The position numbers and the translations under genes are program-made. A DNA stretch of 64,000 bases from Hymenobacter sp. (lineage in GTDB: Bacteria > Bacteroidota > Bacteroidia > Cytophagales > Hymenobacteraceae). Shown here piece by piece: positions 35,696 to 45,178 of the stretch. The DNA lies in the NCBI GenBank assembly GCA_028288445.1, contig JAQBNT010000242.1, positions 1 to 64,000 on the forward strand. Reading direction: 5' to 3'. A model generated the notes under the pieces. The model searched no databases, had not been told where the DNA came from, and saw nothing but the letters and a program-made list of their open reading frames with translations. Position 1 is the stretch's first letter. Each line of letters starts with the position of its first letter.

Positions 35696-35746
35696 CGTTT
35701 TTGCAGCATATCGGTATCGATACCGAATAGGATATTGCAAAAAACG
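35696..35746. promoter_or_regulatory. Nested dyad with perfect 16-bp core, probable operator
   Basis: The core tcggtatcgataccga (35711-35726) is a perfect palindrome. It is flanked by outer arms cgtttttgca (35696-35705) and tgcaaaaaacg (35736-35746), which are inverted copies differing by one A/T. The site lies 58-108 bases upstream of the GH43 start. The nearby LacI-type regulator (43697-44752) is the obvious candidate to bind it (inference). Confidence 0.6.
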
Positions 35747-35803
35747 TCTTTACTTTGTCTCATCGCTGACTAGCCTCGTCGATTGGATTCATCCCGCTAA
35801 TTC

Positions 35804-37486
35804 ATGCATATATTCTGCTCTCTGCCTGACTTGCCGCGCCGCCCACGGGCGTTCGCCAGCCGTTGCCTGCGGGCGCTGCTGCTGGTGCTGGGCCTGCAGG
35901 TGGTCCCGGCCCATGCCCAAGGCCCTTTGTCGAAAGTGTGGGTGCCGGACCTGGGCAACGGCACCTACAAAAACCCGGTGCTCTACGCCGACTACTCCGA
36001 CCCCGACGTGGTGCGGGTGGGCGAGGATTTTTACCTGACCTCATCGAGCTTCAATGCCGTGCCGGGGCTGCAAATCCTGCATTCCAAAGACCTGGTGAAC
36101 TGGTCCATTATCGGGGCCGTGTTTGAGCAGCAGCCGCCCCTGGCCCGCTACCGCGAGCCTCAGCACGGCAACGGCGTGTGGGCCCCGGCCATCCGCTACC
36201 ACAACCAGGAATTCTACATCTATTACCCCGACCCCGACCTGGGCATCTTCGTGACGAAGGCCAAAAACCCGGCTGGGCCGTGGTCGACGCCCGTGTGCGT
36301 GAAGCAGGCCACGGGCTGGATTGACCCCTGCCCGCTCTGGGACGAGGACGGCAAAGCCTACCTGGTGCACGGCTTCGCGGGCAGCCGCGCCGGCATCAAA
36401 ACTATTCTGGCCGTCAGCCCCATGAGTGCCGACGGCCAGCGCCTGATTGGCCGCGATGCGCTGGTGTTTGACGGCCACAAGGGCCAGCCCACGCTGGAGG
36501 GCCCGAAGTTTTACAAGCGCAACGGCTACTACTACATTTTTGCCCCGGCCGGCGGCGTGCCCACGGGCTGGCAGCTGGTGCTGCGCTCGAAAAACGTGTA
36601 CGGCCCCTACGAGGAGAAAATCGTGATGGACCAGGGCAAAACCACCGTCAACGGCCCGCACCAAGGGGCCTGGGTGAACACCAGCACAGGCGAAGACTGG
36701 TTCCTGCACTTCCAGGACCAGGGCCCGTATGGCCGCGTGGTGCATTTGGAGCCCATGACGTGGAAAAACGACTGGCCCATCATCGGCGAGGACCCCGACG
36801 GCGACGGCAAGGGCCAGCCCGTGCTCGTGCACCGCAAGCCCGCCATCAAGGGCCCGGCCCAGCCGCGGGCCACCCCGGCTACTTCCGACGAGTTCGGCGG
36901 CAACACGCTGGGCCTGCAGTGGCAGTGGCACGCCAACCCGCAGGACTATTGGGCCTACCTCAATGGGCCGCAGGGCTACCTGCGCCTGTATTCGGTGCAG
37001 CCGCCCGAGGGAGCGAAAAACCTGTGGCAGGTGCCTAACCTGCTCCTGCAAAAGCTGCCCGCCGACGTGTTCAGTGCCACTACCAAGTTTACCTTCACGC
37101 CCCGCGTGGAAGGTGAGAAAGTGGGTTTGCTGGTCATGGGCATGGATTACGCCTATGTATCGGTAGCCAACGTGGGCGGCAAGCTCCAGCTCAACCAAAG
37201 CACCTGCCTGAATGCCGATAAGCTCACGGCCGAAACCAGTACGCCCGCCGTGGAGGTGCCGGCCGCCAAAGCCGGCCAGCCGCTGTACCTGCGCGTAGCC
37301 GTGAAGGCCGGGGCCAAATGCCAGTTTAGTTACAGCCTCGATGGGCAGAGCTTCCAGCCGCTGGGGGCCGAGTTTCAGGCCCGCGAGGGCAAATGGATTG
37401 GGGCCAAAGTGGGCCTGTTCAGCACCCGCCCCACGAAGTTCAACGACTCGGGCAATGCTGATTTTGACTGGTTTAGAATAGAATAG
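35804..37486 (+). CDS. GH43 beta-xylosidase/alpha-arabinofuranosidase-type enzyme
   Basis: A 560-residue protein with a signal segment ending VVPAHAQ. The five-bladed propeller of GH43 is seen in NPVLYADYSDPDVVRVG with base D66, WIDPCPLWDEDG with the pKa modulator near D174, and LEGPKFYKRNGYYY with acid E232. The last ~200 residues form a beta-sandwich of the GH43 C-terminal type (SDEFGGNTLGLQWQWHANP). It starts the rightward operon and is followed 24 bases later by xylulokinase and xylose isomerase, which supports xylose as the released sugar. Arabinose release is the main alternative. Confidence 0.92.
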   Translation: MHIFCSLPDLPRRPRAFASRCLRALLLVLGLQVVPAHAQGPLSKVWVPDLGNGTYKNPVLYADYSDPDVVRVGEDFYLTSSSFNAVPGLQILHSKDLVNWSIIGAVFEQQPPLARYREPQHGNGVWAPAIRYHNQEFYIYYPDPDLGIFVTKAKNPAGPWSTPVCVKQATGWIDPCPLWDEDGKAYLVHGFAGSRAGIKTILAVSPMSADGQRLIGRDALVFDGHKGQPTLEGPKFYKRNGYYYIFAPAGGVPTGWQLVLRSKNVYGPYEEKIVMDQGKTTVNGPHQGAWVNTSTGEDWFLHFQDQGPYGRVVHLEPMTWKNDWPIIGEDPDGDGKGQPVLVHRKPAIKGPAQPRATPATSDEFGGNTLGLQWQWHANPQDYWAYLNGPQGYLRLYSVQPPEGAKNLWQVPNLLLQKLPADVFSATTKFTFTPRVEGEKVGLLVMGMDYAYVSVANVGGKLQLNQSTCLNADKLTAETSTPAVEVPAAKAGQPLYLRVAVKAGAKCQFSYSLDGQSFQPLGAEFQAREGKWIGAKVGLFSTRPTKFNDSGNADFDWFRIE

Positions 37487-37510
37487 TTACGCCCAACACA
37501 CGCTTGCCCT

Positions 37511-39019
37511 ATGCTATTGCTTGGAATTGACCTCGGCACTTCGTCAGTGAAGGTATCGGTACTGGATGCCGCGACGCAGCGCTGCCTGGCGGCGGTGAGC
37601 TACCCCGAGACGGAGCGGGAAATCCGCGCCCTGCAACCGGGCTGGGCCGAGCAGTCGCCCCGCCAATGGTGGCACGACGCGCAGGAAGCCATCCGGCAGG
37701 CCAACGCCACGCAGGCCTACAACCCGGCCGATATCGGGGCCATTGGCATTGCCTACCAGATGCACGGCCTGGTGCTGGTGGATGCGGCCAATGAGGTGCT
37801 GCGCGATGCCATTATCTGGTGCGACAGCCGGGCCGTGCCCTACGGCGAGGCGGCGCTGCTGGCCATTGGCGAGGAGCGTTGCCAGACCCACCTGCTGAAC
37901 TCGCCCGGCAACTTCACCGCCGCCAAGCTGGCCTGGGTAAAATCTGAAGAACCAGCTCTGTACAAACGCATTGCAAAAGTGCTGCTGCCCGGCGATTTCC
38001 TGGCCCTGCAACTTACCGGCGAGGCCACCACCAGCATTTCGGCCTTGTCAGAAGGCATCTTTTGGGACTTTGCCCGGCACGAGCTGTCGGAAGACGTGTT
38101 CCGCTTCTTTGGCTTCGACCCCGCGCTGATTCCGCCGGTGCAGGACGTGTTTGCGCCGCACGGACAGCTGCGGGCTGCCGTAGCGCAGGAGCTGGGCCTG
38201 CGGGCGGGCATTCCGGTGAGCTACAAGGCGGGTGACCAGCCCAACAACGCCCTTTCCCTGAACGTGTTGCAACCCGGCGAAGTGGCGGCCACGGCCGGCA
38301 CCTCGGGCGTTATCTACGCCGTGACCGACCAGCTGTTTGTCGATGAAAAGTCGCGGGTGAATGCCTTTGCCCACGTCAACCACACGGCGGCGCAGCCCCG
38401 GCTGGGCGTGCTGCTGTGCATCAACGGCACCGGCAGCCTCAACCGCTGGGTGCGCGGCGTGGCGGCCCCCGGGCTGAGCTACGCGCAGGCCAACGAGCGC
38501 GCCGCCGCCGTGCCCGTGGGGGCCGACGGCCTGCTGTGCCTGCCCTTCGGCAACGGGGCCGAGCGCATGCTGGAAAACCAGCAGGTGGGCGCGCATTTCC
38601 ACGACATCGACTTCAACGTGCACACGCCCGGCCACCTGCTGCGGGCGGCGCAGGAGGGCATCGCCTTCGCCTTCCGCTACGGCCTGGACTTGATGCGCGC
38701 CGGCGGCCTGCACCCCACGGTGGTGAAAGCTGGCTATACCAACATGTTTTTGAGCGACGTGTTCGCCCAGGCCTTTGCCGACGTAACGGGCCTGGCCGTG
38801 GAGCTGTACCAGACCGACGGCAGCGTGGGGGCCGCGCTGGGAGCCGGCATCGGGGCGGGCGTTTTCGCTACTTCCGAGGAGGCCTTCCGCCACATGCGGC
38901 CCCTGCGGCTGGTGAGCCCGGGCCCGGCCGCGGCCGCCTACGAAACCCATTACCAGCGCTGGAAAACCCAGCTGCTGCACCGCCTGCCGGCGGCCCGGCC
39001 CCTCCCCCAGCCCGTATAG
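37511..39019 (+). CDS. xylB: Xylulokinase (FGGY family)
   Basis: A 502-residue cytoplasmic sugar kinase of the FGGY family. The N-terminal ATP-binding signature GIDLGTSSVKVSVLD, the IAYQMHGLV segment that in xylulokinases contacts the sugar, the WCDSRA motif and the C-terminal GSVGAALGAGIGAG support it. It phosphorylates D-xylulose to xylulose 5-phosphate. Gluconokinase-like FGGY members look similar at the N-terminus, but the adjacent xylose isomerase 60 bases downstream makes xylulokinase the best call. The pair feeds xylose released by GH43 and GH3 into the pentose phosphate pathway. Confidence 0.9.
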   Translation: MLLLGIDLGTSSVKVSVLDAATQRCLAAVSYPETEREIRALQPGWAEQSPRQWWHDAQEAIRQANATQAYNPADIGAIGIAYQMHGLVLVDAANEVLRDAIIWCDSRAVPYGEAALLAIGEERCQTHLLNSPGNFTAAKLAWVKSEEPALYKRIAKVLLPGDFLALQLTGEATTSISALSEGIFWDFARHELSEDVFRFFGFDPALIPPVQDVFAPHGQLRAAVAQELGLRAGIPVSYKAGDQPNNALSLNVLQPGEVAATAGTSGVIYAVTDQLFVDEKSRVNAFAHVNHTAAQPRLGVLLCINGTGSLNRWVRGVAAPGLSYAQANERAAAVPVGADGLLCLPFGNGAERMLENQQVGAHFHDIDFNVHTPGHLLRAAQEGIAFAFRYGLDLMRAGGLHPTVVKAGYTNMFLSDVFAQAFADVTGLAVELYQTDGSVGAALGAGIGAGVFATSEEAFRHMRPLRLVSPGPAAAAYETHYQRWKTQLLHRLPAARPLPQPV

Positions 39020-39079
39020 CTTTTCATCGCCCGCCAGGGCTGTTTTCTCCGCACGCTAACCCTCTATTTGTCTCCGTTA

Positions 39080-40408
39080 ATGTCAATCCTGACCGCTTCC
39101 GAAACCCTGTTCTCCAGCATTCCCCAAATCAAGTTTGAAGGGCTGGAATCCGATAACCCATTCGCTTTTCGCTGGTACGACGCCGAGCGCGTAGTGGCTG
39201 GCAAGCCCATGAAAGACTGGCTGCGCTTTGCCGGAGCCTATTGGCACTCGTTCAACGGCAACGGGGCCGACCCGTTTGGCGAGCCCACCCACCTGTTTCC
39301 GTGGGATTCCGAGCGCGACCCCATTGCCCGCGCCAAAGCGAAAATGGACGCCGCTTTTGAGTTTCTGACCAAGCTCAACCTGCCCTACTACTGCTTTCAC
39401 GACGTGGACGTGGTGGACTATACCAACGACGTGGCCGACAACGAGCGCCGCCTCCAGGCCCTGACCGAATACGCCAAGCAAAAGCAGCAGGAAACCGGCC
39501 TGAAACTGCTCTGGGGCACGGCCAATCTGTTTTCGCACCGCCGCTACATGAACGGGGCGGCCACCAACCCCGACTTCCACGTACTGGCCCACGGCGCGGC
39601 CCAGGTGAAGGCGGCCATCGACGCGACCATCGCGCTGGGCGGCGAAAACTACGTGTTCTGGGGTGGCCGCGAGGGCTATATGTCCTTACTGAACACCAAC
39701 ATGCAGCGCGAGCAGGAGCATTTTGCCAAGTTCCTGCACACCTGCAAGGACTACGCCCGCCGCAACGGCTTTACCGGCACCTTCTTCATCGAGCCCAAGC
39801 CAATGGAGCCCACCAAGCACCAGTATGACTACGACGCGGCCACCGTCATCGGCTTTTTGCGGCAGTACGATTTGCTCGATGATTTCAAGCTGAACCTGGA
39901 GGTGAACCATGCCACGCTGGCCGGCCACACCTTCCAGCACGAGTTGCAGGTGGCCGCCGATGCGGGCATGCTCGGCAGCATGGACGCCAACCGCGGCGAC
40001 TACCAGAACGGCTGGGACACCGACCAGTTCCCGAACGACATCTACGAGCTGACCGAGGCCATGCTGGTGGTGCTCGAAGCCGGTGGGCTGCAGGGCGGTG
40101 GCATCAACTTCGACGCCAAAATCCGCCGCAACTCGACCGACGTGCAGGACCTGTTTCACGCTCACATCGGCGGCATGGACCTGTTTGCCCGCGCCCTCAT
40201 CACGGCCGATAACGTGCTGCAAAAGTCGGACTACAAGCAGATTCGCCAGCAGCGCTACGCTTCGTTCGATGCGGGTGCCGGCAAGGCTTTCGAGCAAGGC
40301 CAGCTCACGCTGGAGCAGCTGCGCGACTACGCCGCCGAGAACGGCGAGCCCGCCACCATCAGCGGCCGCCAGGAGTACCTGGAGAACCTGCTGAACCGCC
40401 ACATCTAG
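39080..40408 (+). CDS. xylA: Xylose isomerase
   Basis: A 442-residue TIM-barrel enzyme; I start at ATG 39080 rather than the TTG 12 bases upstream. The family motifs are clear: [10 protein letters not shown] (catalytic His with Asp), [34 protein letters not shown] with metal-binding Glu, and [20 protein letters not shown] with the second metal set. It converts D-xylose to D-xylulose. The length is that of the class II enzymes common in Bacteroidota. It follows xylB and precedes a hairpin that may end or attenuate the transcript before the GH2 gene. Confidence 0.97.
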   Translation: MSILTASETLFSSIPQIKFEGLESDNPFAFRWYDAERVVAGKPMKDWLRFAGAYWHSFNGNGADPFGEPTHLFPWDSERDPIARAKAKMDAAFEFLTKLNLPYYCFHDVDVVDYTNDVADNERRLQALTEYAKQKQQETGLKLLWGTANLFSHRRYMNGAATNPDFHVLAHGAAQVKAAIDATIALGGENYVFWGGREGYMSLLNTNMQREQEHFAKFLHTCKDYARRNGFTGTFFIEPKPMEPTKHQYDYDAATVIGFLRQYDLLDDFKLNLEVNHATLAGHTFQHELQVAADAGMLGSMDANRGDYQNGWDTDQFPNDIYELTEAMLVVLEAGGLQGGGINFDAKIRRNSTDVQDLFHAHIGGMDLFARALITADNVLQKSDYKQIRQQRYASFDAGAGKAFEQGQLTLEQLRDYAAENGEPATISGRQEYLENLLNRHI

Positions 40409-40430
40409 CGTCTTCTGACAAAACCGAAAG

Positions 40431-40464
40431 GCCGTCATGCTAAGCACAGCCGCAGCATGACGGC
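40431..40464. terminator. Hairpin with GTCATGCT/AGCATGAC core after xylA
   Basis: Arms gccgtcatgct (40431-40441) and agcatgacggc (40454-40464) with a 12-base loop, followed by TTTTGTGT. It starts 23 bases after the xylA stop. It resembles a terminator and shares its core with hairpins at 8025 and 13170. Confidence 0.6.
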
Positions 40465-40523
40465 TTTTGTGTGTCATTCCCGGCCATTTTCAAAGCCTAA
40501 TCCAGCCATCCTTCCTCCCGCTT

Positions 40524-43500
40524 ATGACCGTTTCCTCCTTCTTACAACGGGTGCTACTCATCGGCTTGTGCAGCCTCGGCCTGCGCGCCAAAGCGCAATC
40601 CGATAACGGCCGCTTCTTGCAGGATTTGTCGAGCCAGGACTGGCACCTGTGGCTGGACAAGGCCGCGCCGTGGACTCAGGACCGCCTTTATGCACCACCC
40701 GTGGCCGTGGCCCGGCTGCCCGTGAACCTGCCCACGGGCGGCTGGGCCGCGCTGGCCAGCCCCGAAGGTAAAACGGTGCACCTGCCGGCCACGGTGGAGC
40801 AATACTACTGGGGCCAGAATGGCAACGCCTTCGGCCTGAGTGGCAATTATTTGGGTGTATCATGGTTTAGCACCAAGCTGGCGGTGCCGGCCGCGCTGCA
40901 AGGGCAGCGCGTGGTGCTGCGCTTCGAGAGCGTGCGGTTTCGGGCCGAGGTCTTTGTGAACCAGCAGTTGGCGGGGTATGATTTGGTGAACAGCACGCCG
41001 TTTGAAATCGACGTGACCAAGCTGGTGCGCTACGGGCAGGCCAACGACATTGCCGTGCGCATCACCGACCCCAACGGCAACTTCGACTGGCGCGACTCGC
41101 AGAACTTCATGTGGGGCAGCTACCGCACCCAGCCCACGCACGGCTTCGGCGGCATTACGGGCAAGGTGGAGCTGGTGGCCACGCCGCTGGTGTACGTGCA
41201 GGACGTGTTTGTGAAGAACAAGCCCGCCCTGCGCGAAGTGGATGTGCAGGTAACCACCGCCAATTCAACGAACCAGCCCGCCAGTGGCAGGTTGCGACTG
41301 GAAGTGAAAGAGCACGGCGGCGCGCAAAGGACGGTTTTCAGCCAGGAGCTGACCCTGGCGCAGGTGCCAGCCGGCCTGAGCACCAAAACCGTAACCGTGA
41401 AAGTACCCGAAGCCAAGCTGTGGAGCGTCGAAAGCCCCAGCTTATACGAACTGACCGCCACTTGGAAAAGCGCTGGCAATGCCTCGGACACCTACCGGCA
41501 GCGGTTCGGATTTCGCTGGTTTGAGGCGCGGGACGTGGCCGGCGGCGACCGAATGTTCTTTCTCAACGACAAGCGCATTGTGCTGCGCACCGCCATTTCC
41601 TGGGGCTTCTGGCCGGTGAATGGCATTGCGCCGAGCGACGCGCTGGCCCGCAAGCAGGTGGAAACGGCCAAGGCGCTGGGGTTGAACATGCTTAACTTCC
41701 ACCGCACCATCGGCCAGACCAACGTGCTCGATTACGCCGATGAGCTGGGCCTGCTCTACTTTGAGGAGCCCGGCGGCAACCAGTACCCGGCCAACCTGAT
41801 GAACGCCACCGACTCGCTGGGCAAAAAGCAGGCGGACTTCTACCTGGCGGCCCGCACCGAAAAAGTGCTGCGCATGGTGCGCCGCGACCGCAGCCACCCC
41901 TCGCTCATCATCTACAACTTTCACAACGAGCGCGGCGCGCCCCCGGAAGCCCAGGACCGCACCGAGATGAGCGCCGCCCACGCCCTCGACGAAACCCGGC
42001 TGCTCACCTACAACTCTTCCAACGGCGACCCCACCCTCAAGCCCAACCCGCGCTTCAAGCTGCACCTGCGGCCTTACGATGGCAAATTCTACGATTACGG
42101 CTGGTTCGACCAGCACCATGCCGGCGGCCCCGGTGTGTACAACAACGCCTTGTATTCGGGCCCTGGCAAGTACCTGCGCTTCACCGACCATAAGGATGAA
42201 ATCATCTATTGGGGCGAGGACGGGGCCATTGGCACGCCGCCGCGCCTGCAGCTTATCCGGGACGAAATCCTGAAAACCGGCAAGACCATCGGCTGGGAAA
42301 GCGCCGCTTATTTGCAGTGGTACGATGCCTACGACCAGTTTCTGACCAACACGCCCGGCTTTCGCCAGGCCTTCCCGACGGTGGATGCGCTGACCACCGC
42401 CATGGGCAACACCGCCTACTACTACCAGGGCCGCGCCATCGAAAACGTGCGCCTCAACAACGTGGCCGATGGCTACGCCGTGAACGGCTGGGAAAGCATG
42501 ATGCTGGAAAACCACTCCGGCATCGTGGACAACTACCGCAACCCCAAAGGCGACGTGCAGCTCATTGCCCGCTACAACCGCCCGGTGTACGTGGCCGTGA
42601 AGCTCACCCGCAAAGTGCTGGGCGTGGGCGACACCGCCCGCGCTGATTTCTACCTCGTCAACGAAGTCAATCTACACGGCAAATACAAGCTGCGCGTGCA
42701 GGCCACCGACGAAAACGGCCGGGTGGTTTTCACCAGAACCCTGCCCGTGAAAGCCAGCGGTGGCACTACCTACGGCGAATTGCTCACGGCCGCGCTGCCC
42801 ATCGTGCCGGCCAGCGCGGGCTACACCACCGTGCGCGCCGAGCTGCTGAGCGGCAGCACCGCCGTGGCCAGCGGCGACGACCAACTCTTTGCCGTGCGCC
42901 TGAACACGGCCGGCGTGCCCGCCACCGGCATGGTGGCCGATACCAGCGGCGTGCTGGCCGGCTACCTGAAATCCGTGGGCGTCAGCTCGTTTAAGGAATT
43001 CAAATCGGGCCGGCCGGTGGGCGACTACCTGCTGGTGGGCGCTTTCAACCCGCAGCAAACCGGCAACCCGCTGGTGACCGACATTCTGGAGTGGGTGAAC
43101 GAAGGCCACACGCTCATCGTGGTGAACAACAGCGACAAGTGGGCCACCCACCTAGGCCGGAAGGAAGTGGTGGACTACCGCGGAGCCAAGGAACTGGGCA
43201 CCAGCTGGTACGGCGGCAACTACTTCGTGAAAAGCCACCCGCTGTTCGCCGGCCTGCCGCAGGCCTGCGTCTTCAACTGGGAATACCAGTGCTTCGCCAC
43301 CTACGACCGCGCCCGCCTGGGCCTGCGCCTGTTCAACGGCGAAACCATCGTGGGCTGCGTGTCCGACCACAAAAAGGAAGTGTATTCGGCCCTGAGCGTG
43401 GTGCCGCACGGGCGGGGCCGCATCATCCTCTGCGCCCTGGACCTGTTCTCGACCCTGCGCGGTGTAAAAACCAGCAAAAAAGCCGAAGGCGACGGTGAAA

Positions 43501-43604
43501 ACGCGGCCCTGACTTCGCTGGATACCTCGCGTGGCAACAAGGCTAACATCGTGGGTCAGCAGCTGCTGCTGAACATGCTGCGCTGGGCCGGTACGGAGCG
43601 GTAG
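40524..43604 (+). CDS. GH2-like glycosidase, large divergent member
   Basis: A 1026-residue protein from ATG 40524 (MTVSSFLQRVLLIGLCSLGLRAKAQ, signal peptide). It has a galactose-binding-like domain (VVLRFESVRFRAEVFVNQQL), an Ig-like domain and a TIM barrel in which E469 (NFHNERGAP) is a likely acid/base and E565 (YWGEDGAIG) a likely nucleophile, and a C-terminal part that ends in a class I glutamine-amidotransferase-like or DUF-type fold (VVNNSDKWATHLGRKEVV...VPHGRGRIILCALDLFS). GH2 members of this length are common in plant cell-wall PULs, where they cleave beta-galactose, beta-arabinose or uronate. Substrate unassigned. It closes the rightward operon. Confidence 0.82.
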   Translation: MTVSSFLQRVLLIGLCSLGLRAKAQSDNGRFLQDLSSQDWHLWLDKAAPWTQDRLYAPPVAVARLPVNLPTGGWAALASPEGKTVHLPATVEQYYWGQNGNAFGLSGNYLGVSWFSTKLAVPAALQGQRVVLRFESVRFRAEVFVNQQLAGYDLVNSTPFEIDVTKLVRYGQANDIAVRITDPNGNFDWRDSQNFMWGSYRTQPTHGFGGITGKVELVATPLVYVQDVFVKNKPALREVDVQVTTANSTNQPASGRLRLEVKEHGGAQRTVFSQELTLAQVPAGLSTKTVTVKVPEAKLWSVESPSLYELTATWKSAGNASDTYRQRFGFRWFEARDVAGGDRMFFLNDKRIVLRTAISWGFWPVNGIAPSDALARKQVETAKALGLNMLNFHRTIGQTNVLDYADELGLLYFEEPGGNQYPANLMNATDSLGKKQADFYLAARTEKVLRMVRRDRSHPSLIIYNFHNERGAPPEAQDRTEMSAAHALDETRLLTYNSSNGDPTLKPNPRFKLHLRPYDGKFYDYGWFDQHHAGGPGVYNNALYSGPGKYLRFTDHKDEIIYWGEDGAIGTPPRLQLIRDEILKTGKTIGWESAAYLQWYDAYDQFLTNTPGFRQAFPTVDALTTAMGNTAYYYQGRAIENVRLNNVADGYAVNGWESMMLENHSGIVDNYRNPKGDVQLIARYNRPVYVAVKLTRKVLGVGDTARADFYLVNEVNLHGKYKLRVQATDENGRVVFTRTLPVKASGGTTYGELLTAALPIVPASAGYTTVRAELLSGSTAVASGDDQLFAVRLNTAGVPATGMVADTSGVLAGYLKSVGVSSFKEFKSGRPVGDYLLVGAFNPQQTGNPLVTDILEWVNEGHTLIVVNNSDKWATHLGRKEVVDYRGAKELGTSWYGGNYFVKSHPLFAGLPQACVFNWEYQCFATYDRARLGLRLFNGETIVGCVSDHKKEVYSALSVVPHGRGRIILCALDLFSTLRGVKTSKKAEGDGENAALTSLDTSRGNKANIVGQQLLLNMLRWAGTER

Positions 43605-43696
43605 CCCGCTTTTCGGGCGCAGACGCTAACGGCGAATCCAACCAGATTTGGGCGCGGCGGAGCGCCCCTGAGTTCGGCGCACCCGCGCGGCGGAGC

Positions 43697-44752
43697 TTAG
43701 GCGCTGGTTGCCGGTTGGGCTGGCAGCCCGTGCAACGAGGAGCCCCGGATGATGAGCTTGGTTTTTAGCACGATGCGCTGCCCGGTGAAGGTGTCCGAGC
43801 GTTTCTGAAGCTGAAGAAATAACTGTACTGCCGCCTCCCCCATCTGCACGCCGTGCTGGTCTACCGACGTTAGCTGCGGCTTTATCATGGTGGTGAAGGG
43901 CTCGTTGCTGAAGCCGGCGAGCGCAATGTCCTCGGGCACCCGAAGGCCGTGGTCCTCCAGCACCCGCATGGCCCCGACGGCCGCAAAATCATAAGCGGCA
44001 AATACGGCGTCGGGCCGCATGTTGCCAGCCAGCAGGTGCCGCATGGCCGCCGCGCCCCCGGCTTCCCGGGAATTGGAAAGCGGCACTACGAGCTGTTTAT
44101 CGTAGGGCAGGCCGTGCGCCAGCAGCGCGTCGTGGTAGCCCTGGTGGCGGTTGTGGGTGATGTTCAGGTGCTGGGGGCCGGCCAGGTGCGCAATGCACCG
44201 GCAGCCCTGCTCAATCAGGTGCTCGGTGAGCTGGTAGGCCCCCCGGTAGTCGTCGGCCACCACGCCACACACGTTGGTCAGTTCGGGCATCCGGTCGAAA
44301 AAGACCAGCGGAATGCCTTTGCGCCGCACCTGCTCAAAATGGTCGTACTCGCGGGTGGTGTTGGACATCGAGACGAGAATGCCATCGACCTGGGCCTTCA
44401 GCAAGGCCTTCACATGGGCTACTTCCCGGCCCACTTCCTCGCTCGACTGGCATATCATCACATTGAAGCCGGCCTGACTGGCCAGGCGCTCGATGCCGTG
44501 CACCACGGCCGGAAAAAAAGCCCCGTTGATGTGCGGCACAATCACCCCCAGCACATGGCTGCGGCCACTGCGCAGCGAGGCGGCCATGCTGTTCGACTGG
44601 TAGTTGAGCTTTTCGGCCAGGGCCCGGACCTGGGCCTTGGTCGCTTCGCTAACGTCCAAAGCATTGTTCAATGCCCGGGAAATGGTCGAAACGGACAGGC
44701 CCAGCTCCGCCGCAAGGTCTTGAATGGAAACGCGTTTATTGCCTTTGGCCAT
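43697..44752 (-). CDS. LacI-family transcriptional regulator
   Basis: A 351-residue regulator from ATG 44752 (MAKGNKRVS...); ten extra codons are open upstream. The helix-turn-helix and hinge helix lie at the N-terminus (IQDLAAELGLSVSTISRALN), followed by a periplasmic-binding-protein-like sensor domain (HVLGVIVPHINGAFFPAVVHG, AGFSNEPFTTMIKPQLTSVDQ). It faces the GH2 gene and is the only regulator gene near PUL 2. It probably senses a sugar such as xylose or a galacturonide and controls the divergent promoters at 35339-35803, whose palindromes look like LacI operators; this link is inference. Confidence 0.9.
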   Translation of the reverse strand: MAKGNKRVSIQDLAAELGLSVSTISRALNNALDVSEATKAQVRALAEKLNYQSNSMAASLRSGRSHVLGVIVPHINGAFFPAVVHGIERLASQAGFNVMICQSSEEVGREVAHVKALLKAQVDGILVSMSNTTREYDHFEQVRRKGIPLVFFDRMPELTNVCGVVADDYRGAYQLTEHLIEQGCRCIAHLAGPQHLNITHNRHQGYHDALLAHGLPYDKQLVVPLSNSREAGGAAAMRHLLAGNMRPDAVFAAYDFAAVGAMRVLEDHGLRVPEDIALAGFSNEPFTTMIKPQLTSVDQHGVQMGEAAVQLFLQLQKRSDTFTGQRIVLKTKLIIRGSSLHGLPAQPATSA

Positions 44753-45178
44753 ATTTTTATCTCCGAATACCTGCCCATCCATCCGCTCTCAGTGGCAGAT
44801 GGACCCATAATGAGCCGCTGATGTTAGTCAGGACGCCGGCGGTGTCAACTGCTGATAACAGGCATCACCAAACAGGTCCACGGCACGCGAACGGGGCATT
44901 TTTCGTCAACGAATCTACACCGTTTCAGCGGCTCTTCCAGCTTTCGGTGCATTCGGCCCAGCCCACTCCCCTGCACTAAGCATGTTTCTGAATTCGGCAT
45001 GTGAAGAGGGAATATGCGGAGCATTTCTCGTGGTCGGGTCACCGGAGGAGTATTCCCGAGCCCATTGGCTGGCCCCGGCACTGCCCGCAGAAACGCACCC
45101 ACGGGCTCAGGTCTGCATCCGGTTGGCTTTGCTTGGCTTTGCTTGGCAGGCACAAGGTGCTGCGACTAATCAGGTATT
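44753..45178. other. No recognisable gene
   Basis: About 430 bases upstream of the LacI-type gene. It should contain that gene's promoter, but no convincing element was seen. A direct repeat of ggctttgctt occurs near 45123-45146. The short open frames here have no recognisable protein features. Confidence 0.5.

Larger units (their letters stand above)
35339..35803. promoter_or_regulatory. Divergent control region between the two pectin/xylose operons
   Basis: 465 bases without a gene, between the PL1 start (leftward operon) and the GH43 start (rightward operon). It is much more AT-rich than its neighbours. It contains a perfect 28-bp palindrome (35451-35478), a Bacteroidota-type -7 element TATCTTTG (35631-35638) and a nested dyad with a perfect 16-bp core (35696-35746). 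All genes of PUL 2 except the LacI-type regulator appear to be read outward from here. Confidence 0.75.

Noticed and set aside
36041-37198. 385-codon open frame on the minus strand
   Set aside because: Opposite strand of GH43; the GH43 catalytic motifs on the plus strand are unambiguous.
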